The notes beneath the pieces were generated by a model. That model worked only from the letters and a program-made list of their open reading frames with translations. It ran no database searches and had not been told where the DNA came from. From the NCBI GenBank assembly GCA_900542575.1, contig UQOE01000018.1, forward strand, positions 1 to 45,984: DNA of 45,984 nt. Reading direction: 5' to 3'. A program made the position numbers and the translations under genes. Positions 15,008-22,622 of this stretch are shown here, piece by piece; position 1 is the stretch's first letter, and the number at the start of each line of letters is the position of its first letter. This DNA is from an uncultured Oscillospiraceae bacterium. Its GTDB lineage: Bacteria > Bacillota > Clostridia > Oscillospirales > Acutalibacteraceae.

Positions 15008-16114
15008 TTATTTAATAAAACGGTCGATAACATGGTAGAGTTCCTCCAGCTGTCCCTTGTCCTGGGCGGAGGAGACGGCCTCTTTGAGACGCCCTTTCAT
15101 GATGGCACGGGAGGTGCCTGCGATGGAGGACTCCACGGCGGCAAGCTGAATGAGGATGTCGTCGGTGTCGCGGTTGTCCTCGACCATGCGCTTGACGGAG
15201 TCCAGATGGCCCACCGAGCGGGCTATGCGATTGCGGATGAGGCGGCGCTCGGATGCATCCGAGAGACCGGAGACATGAGCGGTATCATTTTCCGGTTCGG
15301 AGCTGCTGTCCGACGCCAGAGCGGGATCGGATTTTGTCTCGCCGAGAAAAGCGCGCAGGTAATTGCCGTGCTCATAGTCTTTGCTGCCCATGCCGTATCC
15401 GATGTTCTGAATATTCATGACGGGCATGGGGACAAACTTGTCGACATAGTATTTCAGCAGGACGGCCCCGGTCGGGGTACACAGCTCCCCGTGGATACCA
15501 GAACTGAAGATCGGCATTCCTTTCAGCAGATAGGCGGTTGCCGGCGCCGGAATGGGCATGATGCCGTGTTCGCAGCGCACTTTGCCGGAACCGGTCTGAA
15601 TGCTGGAGGCCAGGACTTTGTCCGGATGCAGTTCCTCTATGAGCATGGAGGCACAGACGATATCTGCGATGGCGTCTATGGCGCCGACTTCGTGAAAGTG
15701 AATTTCGGTTACCGTGGTGCCGTGGACATGGCTCTCGGCCTCGGCCAGCAGCTCGTAGATATGGATGGAATTTTCCATTGTCCGGTCTGAGATATGGAGC
15801 TGACGGATGATGGCTTCAATGTCCGCCAGCGTCCGATGGCTGTGGCGGTCATGCGGCGTGTCGATATGGATTTCTGTCGGATCGTCCGGACTGAGGACTT
15901 CGGTCTCCTCCAGCTGTCCTCCGCACCGGACTTCAAAATGAGTCCCGGACACTCCGCGCCGCTCGGCGGGGAGCGGGTAGAATTTGACGCCGGGCAGACC
16001 GGCGGCGTCGAGTTTCTGCAGAAACGTCTCCTGGTCTTCCACCAGTTCCCAGAGCGCGGCACAGATCATGTCGCCGGAGGAACCGTTCCCGCAGTCGAGA
16101 TACAGGGCTTTCAT
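15008..16114 (-). CDS. LarC1-like nickel-insertion domain fused to a CsoR/RcnR-like domain
   Basis: A 368-residue protein. Residues 1-265 match the N-terminal half of LarC (DUF111), the nickel chelatase that inserts Ni into the pincer cofactor of lactate racemase and related enzymes: LDCGNGSSGDM at the start, EIHFHEVGAIDAIADI in the middle, CTPTGAVLLKYY, and NIGYGMGSKD...RAFLGE at the end of LarC1. A Ser/Asp/Glu linker follows (about 266-289). Residues 290-368 do not match LarC2 but look like the all-helical CsoR/RcnR (DUF156) repressor fold (RNRIARSVGHLDSVKRMVED, then DILIQLAAVESSI, then a C-terminal helix). The usual metal ligands of that fold are absent. The gene starts 4 nt after mscL with AGAGGAGA inside the mscL end. 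No larB or larE is present here. Confidence 0.85.
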   Translation of the reverse strand: MKALYLDCGNGSSGDMICAALWELVEDQETFLQKLDAAGLPGVKFYPLPAERRGVSGTHFEVRCGGQLEETEVLSPDDPTEIHIDTPHDRHSHRTLADIEAIIRQLHISDRTMENSIHIYELLAEAESHVHGTTVTEIHFHEVGAIDAIADIVCASMLIEELHPDKVLASSIQTGSGKVRCEHGIMPIPAPATAYLLKGMPIFSSGIHGELCTPTGAVLLKYYVDKFVPMPVMNIQNIGYGMGSKDYEHGNYLRAFLGETKSDPALASDSSSEPENDTAHVSGLSDASERRLIRNRIARSVGHLDSVKRMVEDNRDTDDILIQLAAVESSIAGTSRAIMKGRLKEAVSSAQDKGQLEELYHVIDRFIK

Positions 16115-16118
16115 GCGG

Positions 16119-16601
16119 TTATTTCTCCTCTTCTGAGGTCTTTTCCGATTCCGTCTGCTGATTTTTCAGGAGAGTGACAATTTCACCGAGGAGTTCCGTC
16201 TCGGTAGGAGCCGGAGTTTCCTCTGCCTTTGGCTTTTCTTCCTTGTGTTCCAGCTTTTCCGCACTTTTCCGCATGCGATTGAAAGCCTTTACGATGAAGA
16301 ACATGATGAGGCCAATGATGAGGAAATTCAGAATGGCGCCGATAAAGCGGCCGTAATACAGGTCGACGCCGTGGGGCATGTGCGCGACCAGGCTGTCAAT
16401 ATTGGAGACGGCGTCGCCTCCGAGGAGCGCAATCAGCGGGTTGAGAATGTCTCCCACCAAAGAGTTGACGATGGCGGTGAAGGCGCCGCCGATAATAATG
16501 CCGACTGCCATGGACATGACGTCGCCCTGCATAAGGAATTCCTTAAATTCGGTCCAAAGTCCTTTTCCCTTTTCTTTCATTTTTTTTTCTTTTTTCGCCA
16601 T
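16119..16601 (-). CDS. mscL: Large-conductance mechanosensitive channel
   Basis: A 160-residue channel that opens under membrane tension to release solutes during osmotic downshock. The N-terminal helix and first membrane segment show FKEFLMQGDVMSMAVGIIIGGAFTAIV's family pattern (split: FLMQGDVMSMAVG and GGAFTAIVNSLV), with the second membrane helix IGAILNFLIIGLIMFFIVKAFN and a basic bundle after it. I start at ATG 16601 with AAGGAG upstream; the 49 upstream codons are not MscL-like. The C-terminus is longer than usual (Pro/Glu/Thr-rich linker, then a last helix). It forms an operon with the LarC-like gene. Confidence 0.95.
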   Translation of the reverse strand: MAKKEKKMKEKGKGLWTEFKEFLMQGDVMSMAVGIIIGGAFTAIVNSLVGDILNPLIALLGGDAVSNIDSLVAHMPHGVDLYYGRFIGAILNFLIIGLIMFFIVKAFNRMRKSAEKLEHKEEKPKAEETPAPTETELLGEIVTLLKNQQTESEKTSEEEK

Positions 16602-16839
16602 GAAAGTATTTCTCCTTTTTGGACACGGGTCCATTAATGATTTCCCGAATATTTTAGCACAAAAACGGTTTCCCGTATATGGGAAAGCACGTGCACGGCG
16701 GGGCAGGAAAACAGCTTTCCCTTGCATCTGTTTTTGTGCTTTTTGCATCTGTACAAATTTTTTTTTCGCTGTTCATTTCTGATCCCACAACATATAGTTG
16801 GAACGCTGCGCATCACCCACAAGACAAAAAAATCGGAAC
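16602..16839. promoter_or_regulatory. mscL upstream region
   Basis: On the minus strand TGCTAAAAT (16659-16651) is an extended -10 for mscL. TTTCCC and GGGAAA (about 16668-16685) can pair as a short hairpin around GTATAT just upstream of it. TTGCATCTGT occurs twice (16722-16731, 16743-16752), 21 nt apart. No open reading frame here looks real. Confidence 0.5.
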
Positions 16840-16868
16840 TTGCAATGCAGGGGTGCCGGTTTTATACT
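16840..16868 (+). promoter_or_regulatory. Promoter of the dcw cluster
   Basis: TTGCAA (16840-16845), exactly 17 nt, then TATACT (16863-16868). Predicted transcription start near 16875, about 55 nt before mraZ. Confidence 0.8.
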
Positions 16869-16890
16869 TTTTTACATAAAGTGTAGTAAA

Positions 16891-16916
16891 TAGGGGCAAA
16901 GTGGTGGAAAGTGGAG
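16891..16916 (+). promoter_or_regulatory. MraZ box: three 10-bp-spaced repeats
   Basis: TAGGGGCAAA, GTGGTGGAAA and GTGGAG follow each other with an exact 10-nt period (16891, 16901, 16911). MraZ is known to bind such GTGG-type repeats upstream of its own gene and repress the operon. Here the repeats lie downstream of the predicted transcription start. Confidence 0.8.
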
Positions 16917-16931
16917 ATGGAGGTGAACACG

Positions 16932-17351
16932 TTGGATTTTCTGGGTACCTACAACTACAACATGGACCCGAAAAAACGTGTTTTCGTCCCCGCAAAGTAC
17001 CGCGATGCGCTTCAGGATGGCCTGGTCATCTGCAAGGCGCCGGACCATTGTCTCTATTTGTATTCGCTGGAGGAGTGGGAGCCCGTGGCCGCACAGGTCA
17101 AGGCTCTCCCCGGATCTGCCGAGTACCGCCGCTTTAAACGCGACTTCTTTAAAAATGCGGATATGGCAGAGATGGACAGCCAGGGGCGTGTCACCATCAA
17201 ATCAGAGCTGGCGGAGTATGCCGGCCTTCAGAAGGCAGTGGTTATCGCAGGCGCCGGCAACAAGTTTGAAATCTGGGATGCCGCGGCTTATGAGGCCGAC
17301 TGCGAACAGGCACTGACGGCAGACCAGCTGAATGTGGAGGTTATTTTCTGA
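16932..17351 (+). CDS. mraZ: Transcriptional regulator MraZ
   Basis: A 139-residue AbrB/SpoVT-fold regulator of the dcw cluster. Both half-sites of the family are present: DFLGTYNYNMDPKKRVFVPAK-type N-terminal repeat (YNMDPKKRVFVPAKYR) and the second repeat AEMDSQGRVTIKSELAEYA. TTG at 16932, with GGAGGTGA (16919-16926) in front, gives a protein of family length. ATG 16917 would add five residues and overlap the ribosome site, so it is less likely. MraZ binds the repeats at 16891-16916 and represses its own operon in other bacteria. Confidence 0.95.
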   Translation: MDFLGTYNYNMDPKKRVFVPAKYRDALQDGLVICKAPDHCLYLYSLEEWEPVAAQVKALPGSAEYRRFKRDFFKNADMAEMDSQGRVTIKSELAEYAGLQKAVVIAGAGNKFEIWDAAAYEADCEQALTADQLNVEVIF

Positions 17352-18331
17352 TGCAGGAATCCGAATTTTCCCATATCCCGGTCCTGCTGCAGGAGACGAT
17401 CGACTCCCTTCAAATCCGGCAAGACGGAATTTATCTGGATGCCACGGCAGGCGGTGCAGGCCACTCAAGGGAAATCCTGCGGCGGCTGGGACCCGAAGGC
17501 CGGCTGATCTGTATGGATCAGGATCCGGATGCCGTAGCCATTGTGACCGAGCGGATCGGAGGAGATCCCCGCGTCACGGTAGTCCATGATAATTTTTCCA
17601 ATATAAAATCTGTAATAGAAGAGCGCGGTATACCGCCGCTGTCCGGTATTCTGGCCGATCTCGGCGTCAGCTCCCATCAGCTGGATACCCCGGAACGGGG
17701 ATTTTCGTTTCACCACGATGCACCGCTGGATATGCGGATGAGCCAGGACGGTCCGACGGCCGCTGACCTGGTCAATACGCTTCCGGAGGGAGATCTGAAG
17801 CGGATTCTGTACGAATACGGTGAAGAGCGGTTCGCACCGCGGATTGCTTCCGCTATTGTGCGGGAACGCCAGGTGAAACCCATCCGGACAACCCTTCAGC
17901 TCGCCGAAATTGTCAGCAATGCGGTTCCGGCCAAGGCAAGGCGGCAGAAGCATCCGGCCCGGAAAACATTTCAGGCACTCCGGATTGCGGTCAATGGAGA
18001 GATGGACGTGCTGGACACGGCCCTCGGAGACATGTTTGATGTCCTGGAGCCGGGAGGCATTCTCTCCATCATCACCTTCCATTCCCTGGAAGACCGTATG
18101 GTCAAACGCCGATTTGCCGAGTTCTGTCAGGGCTGCATCTGCCCGCCGGAGTTCCCGGTCTGCGTCTGCGGACGCACGCCGGCAGCGGAACTGCCCTTTA
18201 AATTTAAAGAGGCCTCGGAGGAGGAGCTGGCTGCGAATCCGCGCAGCCGGAGCGCCAAACTTCGATCCGTCCGTAAAATACATGAACGCTATCACGACAC
18301 AGAGAAAACAGAGAGAGAGAAGAATTTTTAA
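17351..18331 (+). CDS. rsmH: 16S rRNA (cytosine-1402-N4) methyltransferase RsmH
   Basis: A 326-residue SAM-dependent methyltransferase that modifies C1402 of 16S rRNA in the ribosome's P site. Family motifs: HIPVLLQE at the start, LDATAGGAGHS (SAM loop), LADLGVSSHQLD, RGFSFHHDAPLDMRM and ITFHSLEDRMVKRRF. A cysteine-rich CQGCICPPEFPVC segment near the C-terminus is typical. Its ATG overlaps the mraZ TGA by one base. It is the usual second gene of dcw clusters. Confidence 0.98.
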   Translation: MQESEFSHIPVLLQETIDSLQIRQDGIYLDATAGGAGHSREILRRLGPEGRLICMDQDPDAVAIVTERIGGDPRVTVVHDNFSNIKSVIEERGIPPLSGILADLGVSSHQLDTPERGFSFHHDAPLDMRMSQDGPTAADLVNTLPEGDLKRILYEYGEERFAPRIASAIVRERQVKPIRTTLQLAEIVSNAVPAKARRQKHPARKTFQALRIAVNGEMDVLDTALGDMFDVLEPGGILSIITFHSLEDRMVKRRFAEFCQGCICPPEFPVCVCGRTPAAELPFKFKEASEEELAANPRSRSAKLRSVRKIHERYHDTEKTEREKNF

Positions 18332-18355
18332 AGGAAAGAGGAGGTGAGTCGTGTA

Positions 18356-18829
18356 ATGGACGCTGCTACGAATCCGTACACAAGAGGTGCGGCGGTGCCT
18401 GCTGCACAGCCCGCTCCGCAGAGGCGGAGAAAGACGGCCCCCGCTGAGAGGCCGCACGTCATTCGTAAAACCAGAAAACAGCTGCATGCAGAGACGGTAC
18501 GGTCACGGCAGCGCGCAATCCGTATTGGCATCGTGGTTGCAGTGCTGTTCAGCATGATTGCCTTTCAGGTTTACAGTTATGCGCGTCTCGAGGCACTGAA
18601 TCACGAGATTGCGGCGACGCAGAGCAAAATCAGCGCAGTGCAGAGTCAGAATACACGGCTCAAAATGAACCTCAACGCAAATGTCTCCCTGGCAAAGGTG
18701 GACGACTATGCTAAGAACGAGCTTGGCATGGTGAAACAGAAAGATTATCAGGTCAACTATGTCAAGACCCATGATTCCGACCGGGTCCTGGTCAGCGGCG
18801 GAAAAACGCACTCCCACAGCTGGCACTGA
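18356..18829 (+). CDS. ftsL: Cell division protein FtsL
   Basis: A 157-residue bitopic protein: about 53 basic, proline-containing cytoplasmic residues, one membrane helix (about 55-75), then an extracellular leucine-zipper-like coiled coil (ARLEALNHEIAATQSKI...) and the NELGM motif common to FtsL/DivIC-type proteins. FtsL forms the FtsQ-FtsL-FtsB complex that activates septal FtsW and its PBP. ATG 18356 follows GAGGAGG; a GTG 12 nt earlier is possible. Identification rests on the fold and on the position between rsmH and the PBP. Confidence 0.9.
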   Translation: MDAATNPYTRGAAVPAAQPAPQRRRKTAPAERPHVIRKTRKQLHAETVRSRQRAIRIGIVVAVLFSMIAFQVYSYARLEALNHEIAATQSKISAVQSQNTRLKMNLNANVSLAKVDDYAKNELGMVKQKDYQVNYVKTHDSDRVLVSGGKTHSHSWH

Positions 18830-18859
18830 AAACAATAAGACAATGTACAGATTTCGTGA

Positions 18860-18865
18860 TATAAT
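18860..18865 (+). promoter_or_regulatory. Possible extended -10 upstream of the division PBP
   Basis: TGATATAAT (TATAAT at 18860-18865 with TG upstream) in an AT-rich patch; no convincing -35. It could give the PBP-to-ftsQ genes a second transcript. Confidence 0.4.
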
Positions 18866-18899
18866 TTTACTCATATTAAAGAATAAGAAGGATTGATGA

Positions 18900-18934
18900 T
18901 TGAGAGTTAGGATGAGTTTCATCCTAACTCTCAA
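18900..18934. repeat. Perfect 16-bp hairpin without U-tract before the PBP gene
   Basis: TTGAGAGTTAGGATGA pairs perfectly with TCATCCTAACTCTCAA across a GTT loop. The next bases (AGTCGTCATGG) hold no T-run on the plus strand, so it is not a standard terminator. It lies 44 nt before the TTG start of the PBP. Confidence 0.85.
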
Positions 18935-18978
18935 AGTCGTCATGGCATTTTGTTCGGAAAGCTCCGGAGGTCTGCAAT

Positions 18979-21231
18979 TTGGCGAGCAAGGTTAGAAATT
19001 CCAAACAGAAAATTCGAAATCGCGCAGTTGTATGCCTGGGTCTGCTCCTGGTCCTCGGGTTCGGTATGGCCATCATCGGCTGCATGCGCGCCGGGCTTAT
19101 CAAGGGGAACGAATACCGACAGAAGGCCCAGTCCGAACAGCTTTCGGACACGAAGATCAACGCCCACCGCGGCACTATTACCGACCGAAACGGCAATGTC
19201 CTTGCCCAGAGCGCTGACGCTTGGAAAATCTTTATCGATCCCTTTGAAATTGCCAAAAACAAGGTCGACGCCCGTGCGTTTTCCCACCAGCTGGCCCAGA
19301 TTCTGAAGGTCGACGAAAACGATATCTACGCAGCAACGCAGAATACCAAGTCGAAGTATCATATCGTCAAGACCAAGGTTGACGACAGCGTGAAAAAGAA
19401 GATAGAGAAGCTCCAGTACTCGCAGGAATATTACAATCTCTGCGTCGGCTATGAAAAAGATGTAGTCCGCTACTATCCCTATGACAACGCCGCCTCTACG
19501 GTTCTCGGCTTTGCAACGGCAAACGGGGGAAGTTCCGGGCTGGAGTATTACTACAACAGCACGCTCAGCGGCGTCGCCGGCCGAAACATCTCGGCCAAGA
19601 ATGCGAAGCAGGAGACCATTTCCAGTACCTATGGTCAGTATTACTCCGTACGGGAAGGCATCAATCTGCAGCTGACGATTGACCAGGTCATCCAGTACTA
19701 TCTGGACTCCGCCCTCTCCGAGGCGGTCCACAAATTTGACGCCAGCAACGGCTATGGCATTGTAATGGACACCAAGACCGGTGCCATCCTCGCCATGAGT
19801 TCCCAGCCGGACTACAACTGCAACAAGCCGTATGAAATTTCAGATGAGAGCACCCGCTCCAAGGTCGCTTCCATCTCAGACAAAAAAGAGCAGCAGCAGA
19901 GCGAATCCTCTGCACTCTATTCCCAGTGGAGAAACCATACGGTCTCCGACTCCTATGAGCCCGGTTCCGTCTTCAAATGCATTACGGCGGCAGCCGGTAT
20001 CGAGGAAGGCGTCGTCACGCAGAATGAGATGTTCGTCTGCACCGGCAGCTATAAAGTACAGGACCGTATTTACCACTGCTCCAACCGCGCCGGCCATGGT
20101 CGGGAGGACTTCACCCATTCCCTGATGAACTCCTGCAACCCGATTTACATTGAAGTTGCGCAGCGGCTGGGCTCCAAGACCTTCTCCAAGTACTTCGACG
20201 CATTCGGCATGTCGGAGAAGACCGGGGTAGATCTCCCGTCCGAATTTACGCCGAAAGCGGGCGTCACTTATTATTCCGCCGACGCCATGGGCCCGGTTCA
20301 GCTTGCGTCTTGCTCCTTCGGCCAGTCGTTCCAGGTCAGCCCCATCCAGGTCTGCACGGCCATCAATGCCATCGGCAACGGCGGCAAGCTGATGCAGCCC
20401 TATCTGGTGGACAAATGGCTCGACAATTCCGGCAATACGATCCGCGTCACCAAGCCGGTGGAAAAACGCCAGGTGGTCTCCAAACAGACCGCCTCTACGG
20501 TGGCAGATATGATGGAACAGGTCTGCATCGGCGGCACAGCCAAAAACGCCTACGTCCCGGGCTATCGGATTGCCGGCAAAACCGGTACCTCAGAAAAACT
20601 GAATAAATCCGGCAAGCTGTATATCGGCTCGTTCTGCGGATTTGCGCCGGTCGACGACCCGAGAATCACCTGCCTCATCGTTATCGATGAGCCGAAATCC
20701 GGCACATTCGTCGGCGGATCCACTGCGGCTCCCGTCGCGGCGGAAGTCATGCAGAACACACTTCGTTATCTCAATGTCGAACCGGAGTACAACGAGAAAG
20801 AGTCCGCCAATCTCGACGTCCGTACGCCGAATGAAATCGGCGTGGAGTCCAAGGCGGCGCAGTCTGCCTTGAAGGCGCAGGGCTTCACGGTCCGCGTCAT
20901 CGGCAATGGCAGAAAGGTTGTCAGCCAGAACCCGGCTCCGGGCAAGCTGATCCCGCAGAAGGGCATTGTCGTGCTTTATACCGATACCAAATCGAAGACC
21001 GTGAAAGTTGAGGTCCCGAACCTCACCGGTCTTTCCTTTGCACAGGCCAGGGCGCGGGCACTCGCCGCGGGTCTGAATATTGAGTCCACCGGCCAGGGCA
21101 ATGCCAGCGGTTCTTCCTTCGGGCAGAGCATCGCTGCAGGGAACCAGGTTGCCATCGGCTCGGTTATAACCGTCTCGTACGTCTCCACCGACAGTGAGAT
21201 GAAAGTGGAGGACACGGGCAGCACAGATTGA
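18979..21231 (+). CDS. Division transpeptidase (class B PBP) with two PASTA domains
   Basis: A 750-residue class B penicillin-binding protein of the FtsI/PbpB/SpoVD group that crosslinks septal peptidoglycan with FtsW. Order: short cytoplasmic tail, membrane anchor (about 15-37), pedestal domain with HRGTITDRNG, transpeptidase domain with the SxxK serine at Ser330 (SVFK), SCN at 385-387 and KTG at 534-536, then two PASTA repeats (about 610-740), which bind glycan strands. The start is TTG 18979 with GGAGG 8 nt upstream. Its dcw position supports the vegetative division enzyme; SpoVD, the sporulation paralogue, has a similar layout and cannot be excluded. Confidence 0.95.
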   Translation: MASKVRNSKQKIRNRAVVCLGLLLVLGFGMAIIGCMRAGLIKGNEYRQKAQSEQLSDTKINAHRGTITDRNGNVLAQSADAWKIFIDPFEIAKNKVDARAFSHQLAQILKVDENDIYAATQNTKSKYHIVKTKVDDSVKKKIEKLQYSQEYYNLCVGYEKDVVRYYPYDNAASTVLGFATANGGSSGLEYYYNSTLSGVAGRNISAKNAKQETISSTYGQYYSVREGINLQLTIDQVIQYYLDSALSEAVHKFDASNGYGIVMDTKTGAILAMSSQPDYNCNKPYEISDESTRSKVASISDKKEQQQSESSALYSQWRNHTVSDSYEPGSVFKCITAAAGIEEGVVTQNEMFVCTGSYKVQDRIYHCSNRAGHGREDFTHSLMNSCNPIYIEVAQRLGSKTFSKYFDAFGMSEKTGVDLPSEFTPKAGVTYYSADAMGPVQLASCSFGQSFQVSPIQVCTAINAIGNGGKLMQPYLVDKWLDNSGNTIRVTKPVEKRQVVSKQTASTVADMMEQVCIGGTAKNAYVPGYRIAGKTGTSEKLNKSGKLYIGSFCGFAPVDDPRITCLIVIDEPKSGTFVGGSTAAPVAAEVMQNTLRYLNVEPEYNEKESANLDVRTPNEIGVESKAAQSALKAQGFTVRVIGNGRKVVSQNPAPGKLIPQKGIVVLYTDTKSKTVKVEVPNLTGLSFAQARARALAAGLNIESTGQGNASGSSFGQSIAAGNQVAIGSVITVSYVSTDSEMKVEDTGSTD

Positions 21232-21245
21232 TGAGGGGGATTCTT

Positions 21246-22622
21246 ATGCGAACATTTTCCACGGAAGAAATTGCAGAGGCCACCGGGGGCAAAGCTTCCG
21301 GCCATGCAGAAGTGACTTCGGCTGTCATCGACAACCGCGAGGCGACTCCGGGCAGCCTGTTTATTGCCATTCGCGGAGAGCGGCTGGACGGACACCAGTT
21401 TATCCCGAAGGCGGTAGAGGCAGGTGCGTCTGCTGTCATGTGCTCCCGGGAGACCGAGTGCGGGGTCCCAACTATTCTAGTGCCGGATACCACCCAGGCA
21501 TTTCTGGATCTCGCGCGCTATTACCGGAAAGAATTTCACATTCCGGTGGTGGGCCTCACCGGCAGTGTCGGCAAGACAACCACGAAAGAAATGATATGGT
21601 ACGTCTTAAACGCCAAATACCGGGCGCACAAGACCTATCTGAACTGGAACAACGAGATCGGCCTGCCCAAAGTTCTGCTGGGACTGGAACCGGAGCACAC
21701 CGCAGCTGTCATTGAGATGGGCATGAACCACAAAGGGGAAATCTCCCGCCTTTCCAAAACCGCCCTCCCGACGATGGCGGTTATCACCAATATCGGGGTG
21801 TCCCACATTGAAAATCTCGGAAGCCGGGACGGCATCCTCGCCGCCAAACTGGAAATCCTGGACGGGATGAAGCCCGGTTCTCCGCTTCTGCTGAATAGAG
21901 ACAACGACAAACTTGCCACGGTACGGCGGGACGATTTTGACATTCATACCTTCGGCATCTATTCGGAGGAGGCAGAGGTCCGCGCAGTTGACATCCGCTA
22001 TCTCTCGGATTCTACCGAATTTACGGTCGTCGCAGGGGACAGCCGGACAGAGGTTGTCCTTCCGACCACCGGAGAGCATAATGTATATGACGCCCTTGCC
22101 GCTTTTGCGGTTGGGCTGACGCTGGACATCTCACCGGAAAAATGCGCAGCTGCGCTGGCCTCCTACCGGCCGGCCGGCATGCGGGAAAACATCGTCGAAA
22201 AGAATGGGGTCACCATTATTGAGGACTGCTATAATGCAAGCCCGGATTCCATGAAGGCCATGGCGGAGACGCTGATGCGAAAAGGCGTCCCCGGCCGCCG
22301 AAAAATCGCCGTCATTGCCGACATGCTCGAACTCGGCGACTACTCCGAGGAGGCCCACCGCACGGCGGGCCGCTATATGGCGGAAGCCAAAGTGGATATG
22401 CTTCTGACCTACGGCCCCATGTCCAAATACGCTGCGGACGAGGCGCGGAAGCGGGGACTTGTACGGGTCTTTGACTTTGAAGACAAAGACGAGCTCACTT
22501 CTCAGCTCATCCGAATGCTCAAGCCGGGCGACGTCGTGGCTTTTAAGGGGAGCCGCGGCATGAAGCTGGAGGATGTCATCTCACAGGTCTATGACACACT
22601 GGAAAAGGAGAGTCAGAAATGA
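21246..22622 (+). CDS. murF: UDP-MurNAc-tripeptide--D-Ala-D-Ala ligase MurF
   Basis: A 458-residue ATP-dependent Mur ligase that adds D-alanyl-D-alanine to the UDP-MurNAc-tripeptide in the cytoplasm. The N-terminal domain shows IDNREATPGSLFIAIRGERLDGH; the ATP loop is GSVGKTTTK (106-114); NWNNEIGLP and MGMNHKGEI are MurF-specific; DCYNASPDSMKA occurs in the C-terminal half. ATG 21246 has GAGGGGGA upstream. Gene order places it after the PBP, where murE would often be; murE is not in the window. Confidence 0.97.
   Translation: MRTFSTEEIAEATGGKASGHAEVTSAVIDNREATPGSLFIAIRGERLDGHQFIPKAVEAGASAVMCSRETECGVPTILVPDTTQAFLDLARYYRKEFHIPVVGLTGSVGKTTTKEMIWYVLNAKYRAHKTYLNWNNEIGLPKVLLGLEPEHTAAVIEMGMNHKGEISRLSKTALPTMAVITNIGVSHIENLGSRDGILAAKLEILDGMKPGSPLLLNRDNDKLATVRRDDFDIHTFGIYSEEAEVRAVDIRYLSDSTEFTVVAGDSRTEVVLPTTGEHNVYDALAAFAVGLTLDISPEKCAAALASYRPAGMRENIVEKNGVTIIEDCYNASPDSMKAMAETLMRKGVPGRRKIAVIADMLELGDYSEEAHRTAGRYMAEAKVDMLLTYGPMSKYAADEARKRGLVRVFDFEDKDELTSQLIRMLKPGDVVAFKGSRGMKLEDVISQVYDTLEKESQK

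Noticed and set aside
15008..15300. Programmed frameshift leading to LarC2
   Set aside because: In some lactobacilli LarC1 and LarC2 are joined by a frameshift. Here the CsoR-like tail is in frame with LarC1, and no LarC2-like sequence was seen in the other frames near or beyond the end.
16722..16752. Direct repeat TTGCATCTGT, 21 nt apart
   Set aside because: Only two 10-bp copies in an AT/T-rich stretch, with no further copies nearby; too little to call an operator or CRISPR-like repeat.
16911..16931. Earlier mraZ starts (GTG 16911, ATG 16917)
   Set aside because: They lie within the operator and ribosome site; TTG 16932 has GGAGGTGA at ideal spacing and yields the normal family N-terminus.
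18900..18945. Terminator between ftsL and the PBP gene
   Set aside because: The hairpin is strong but lacks a T-run on either side, so intrinsic termination is unlikely.
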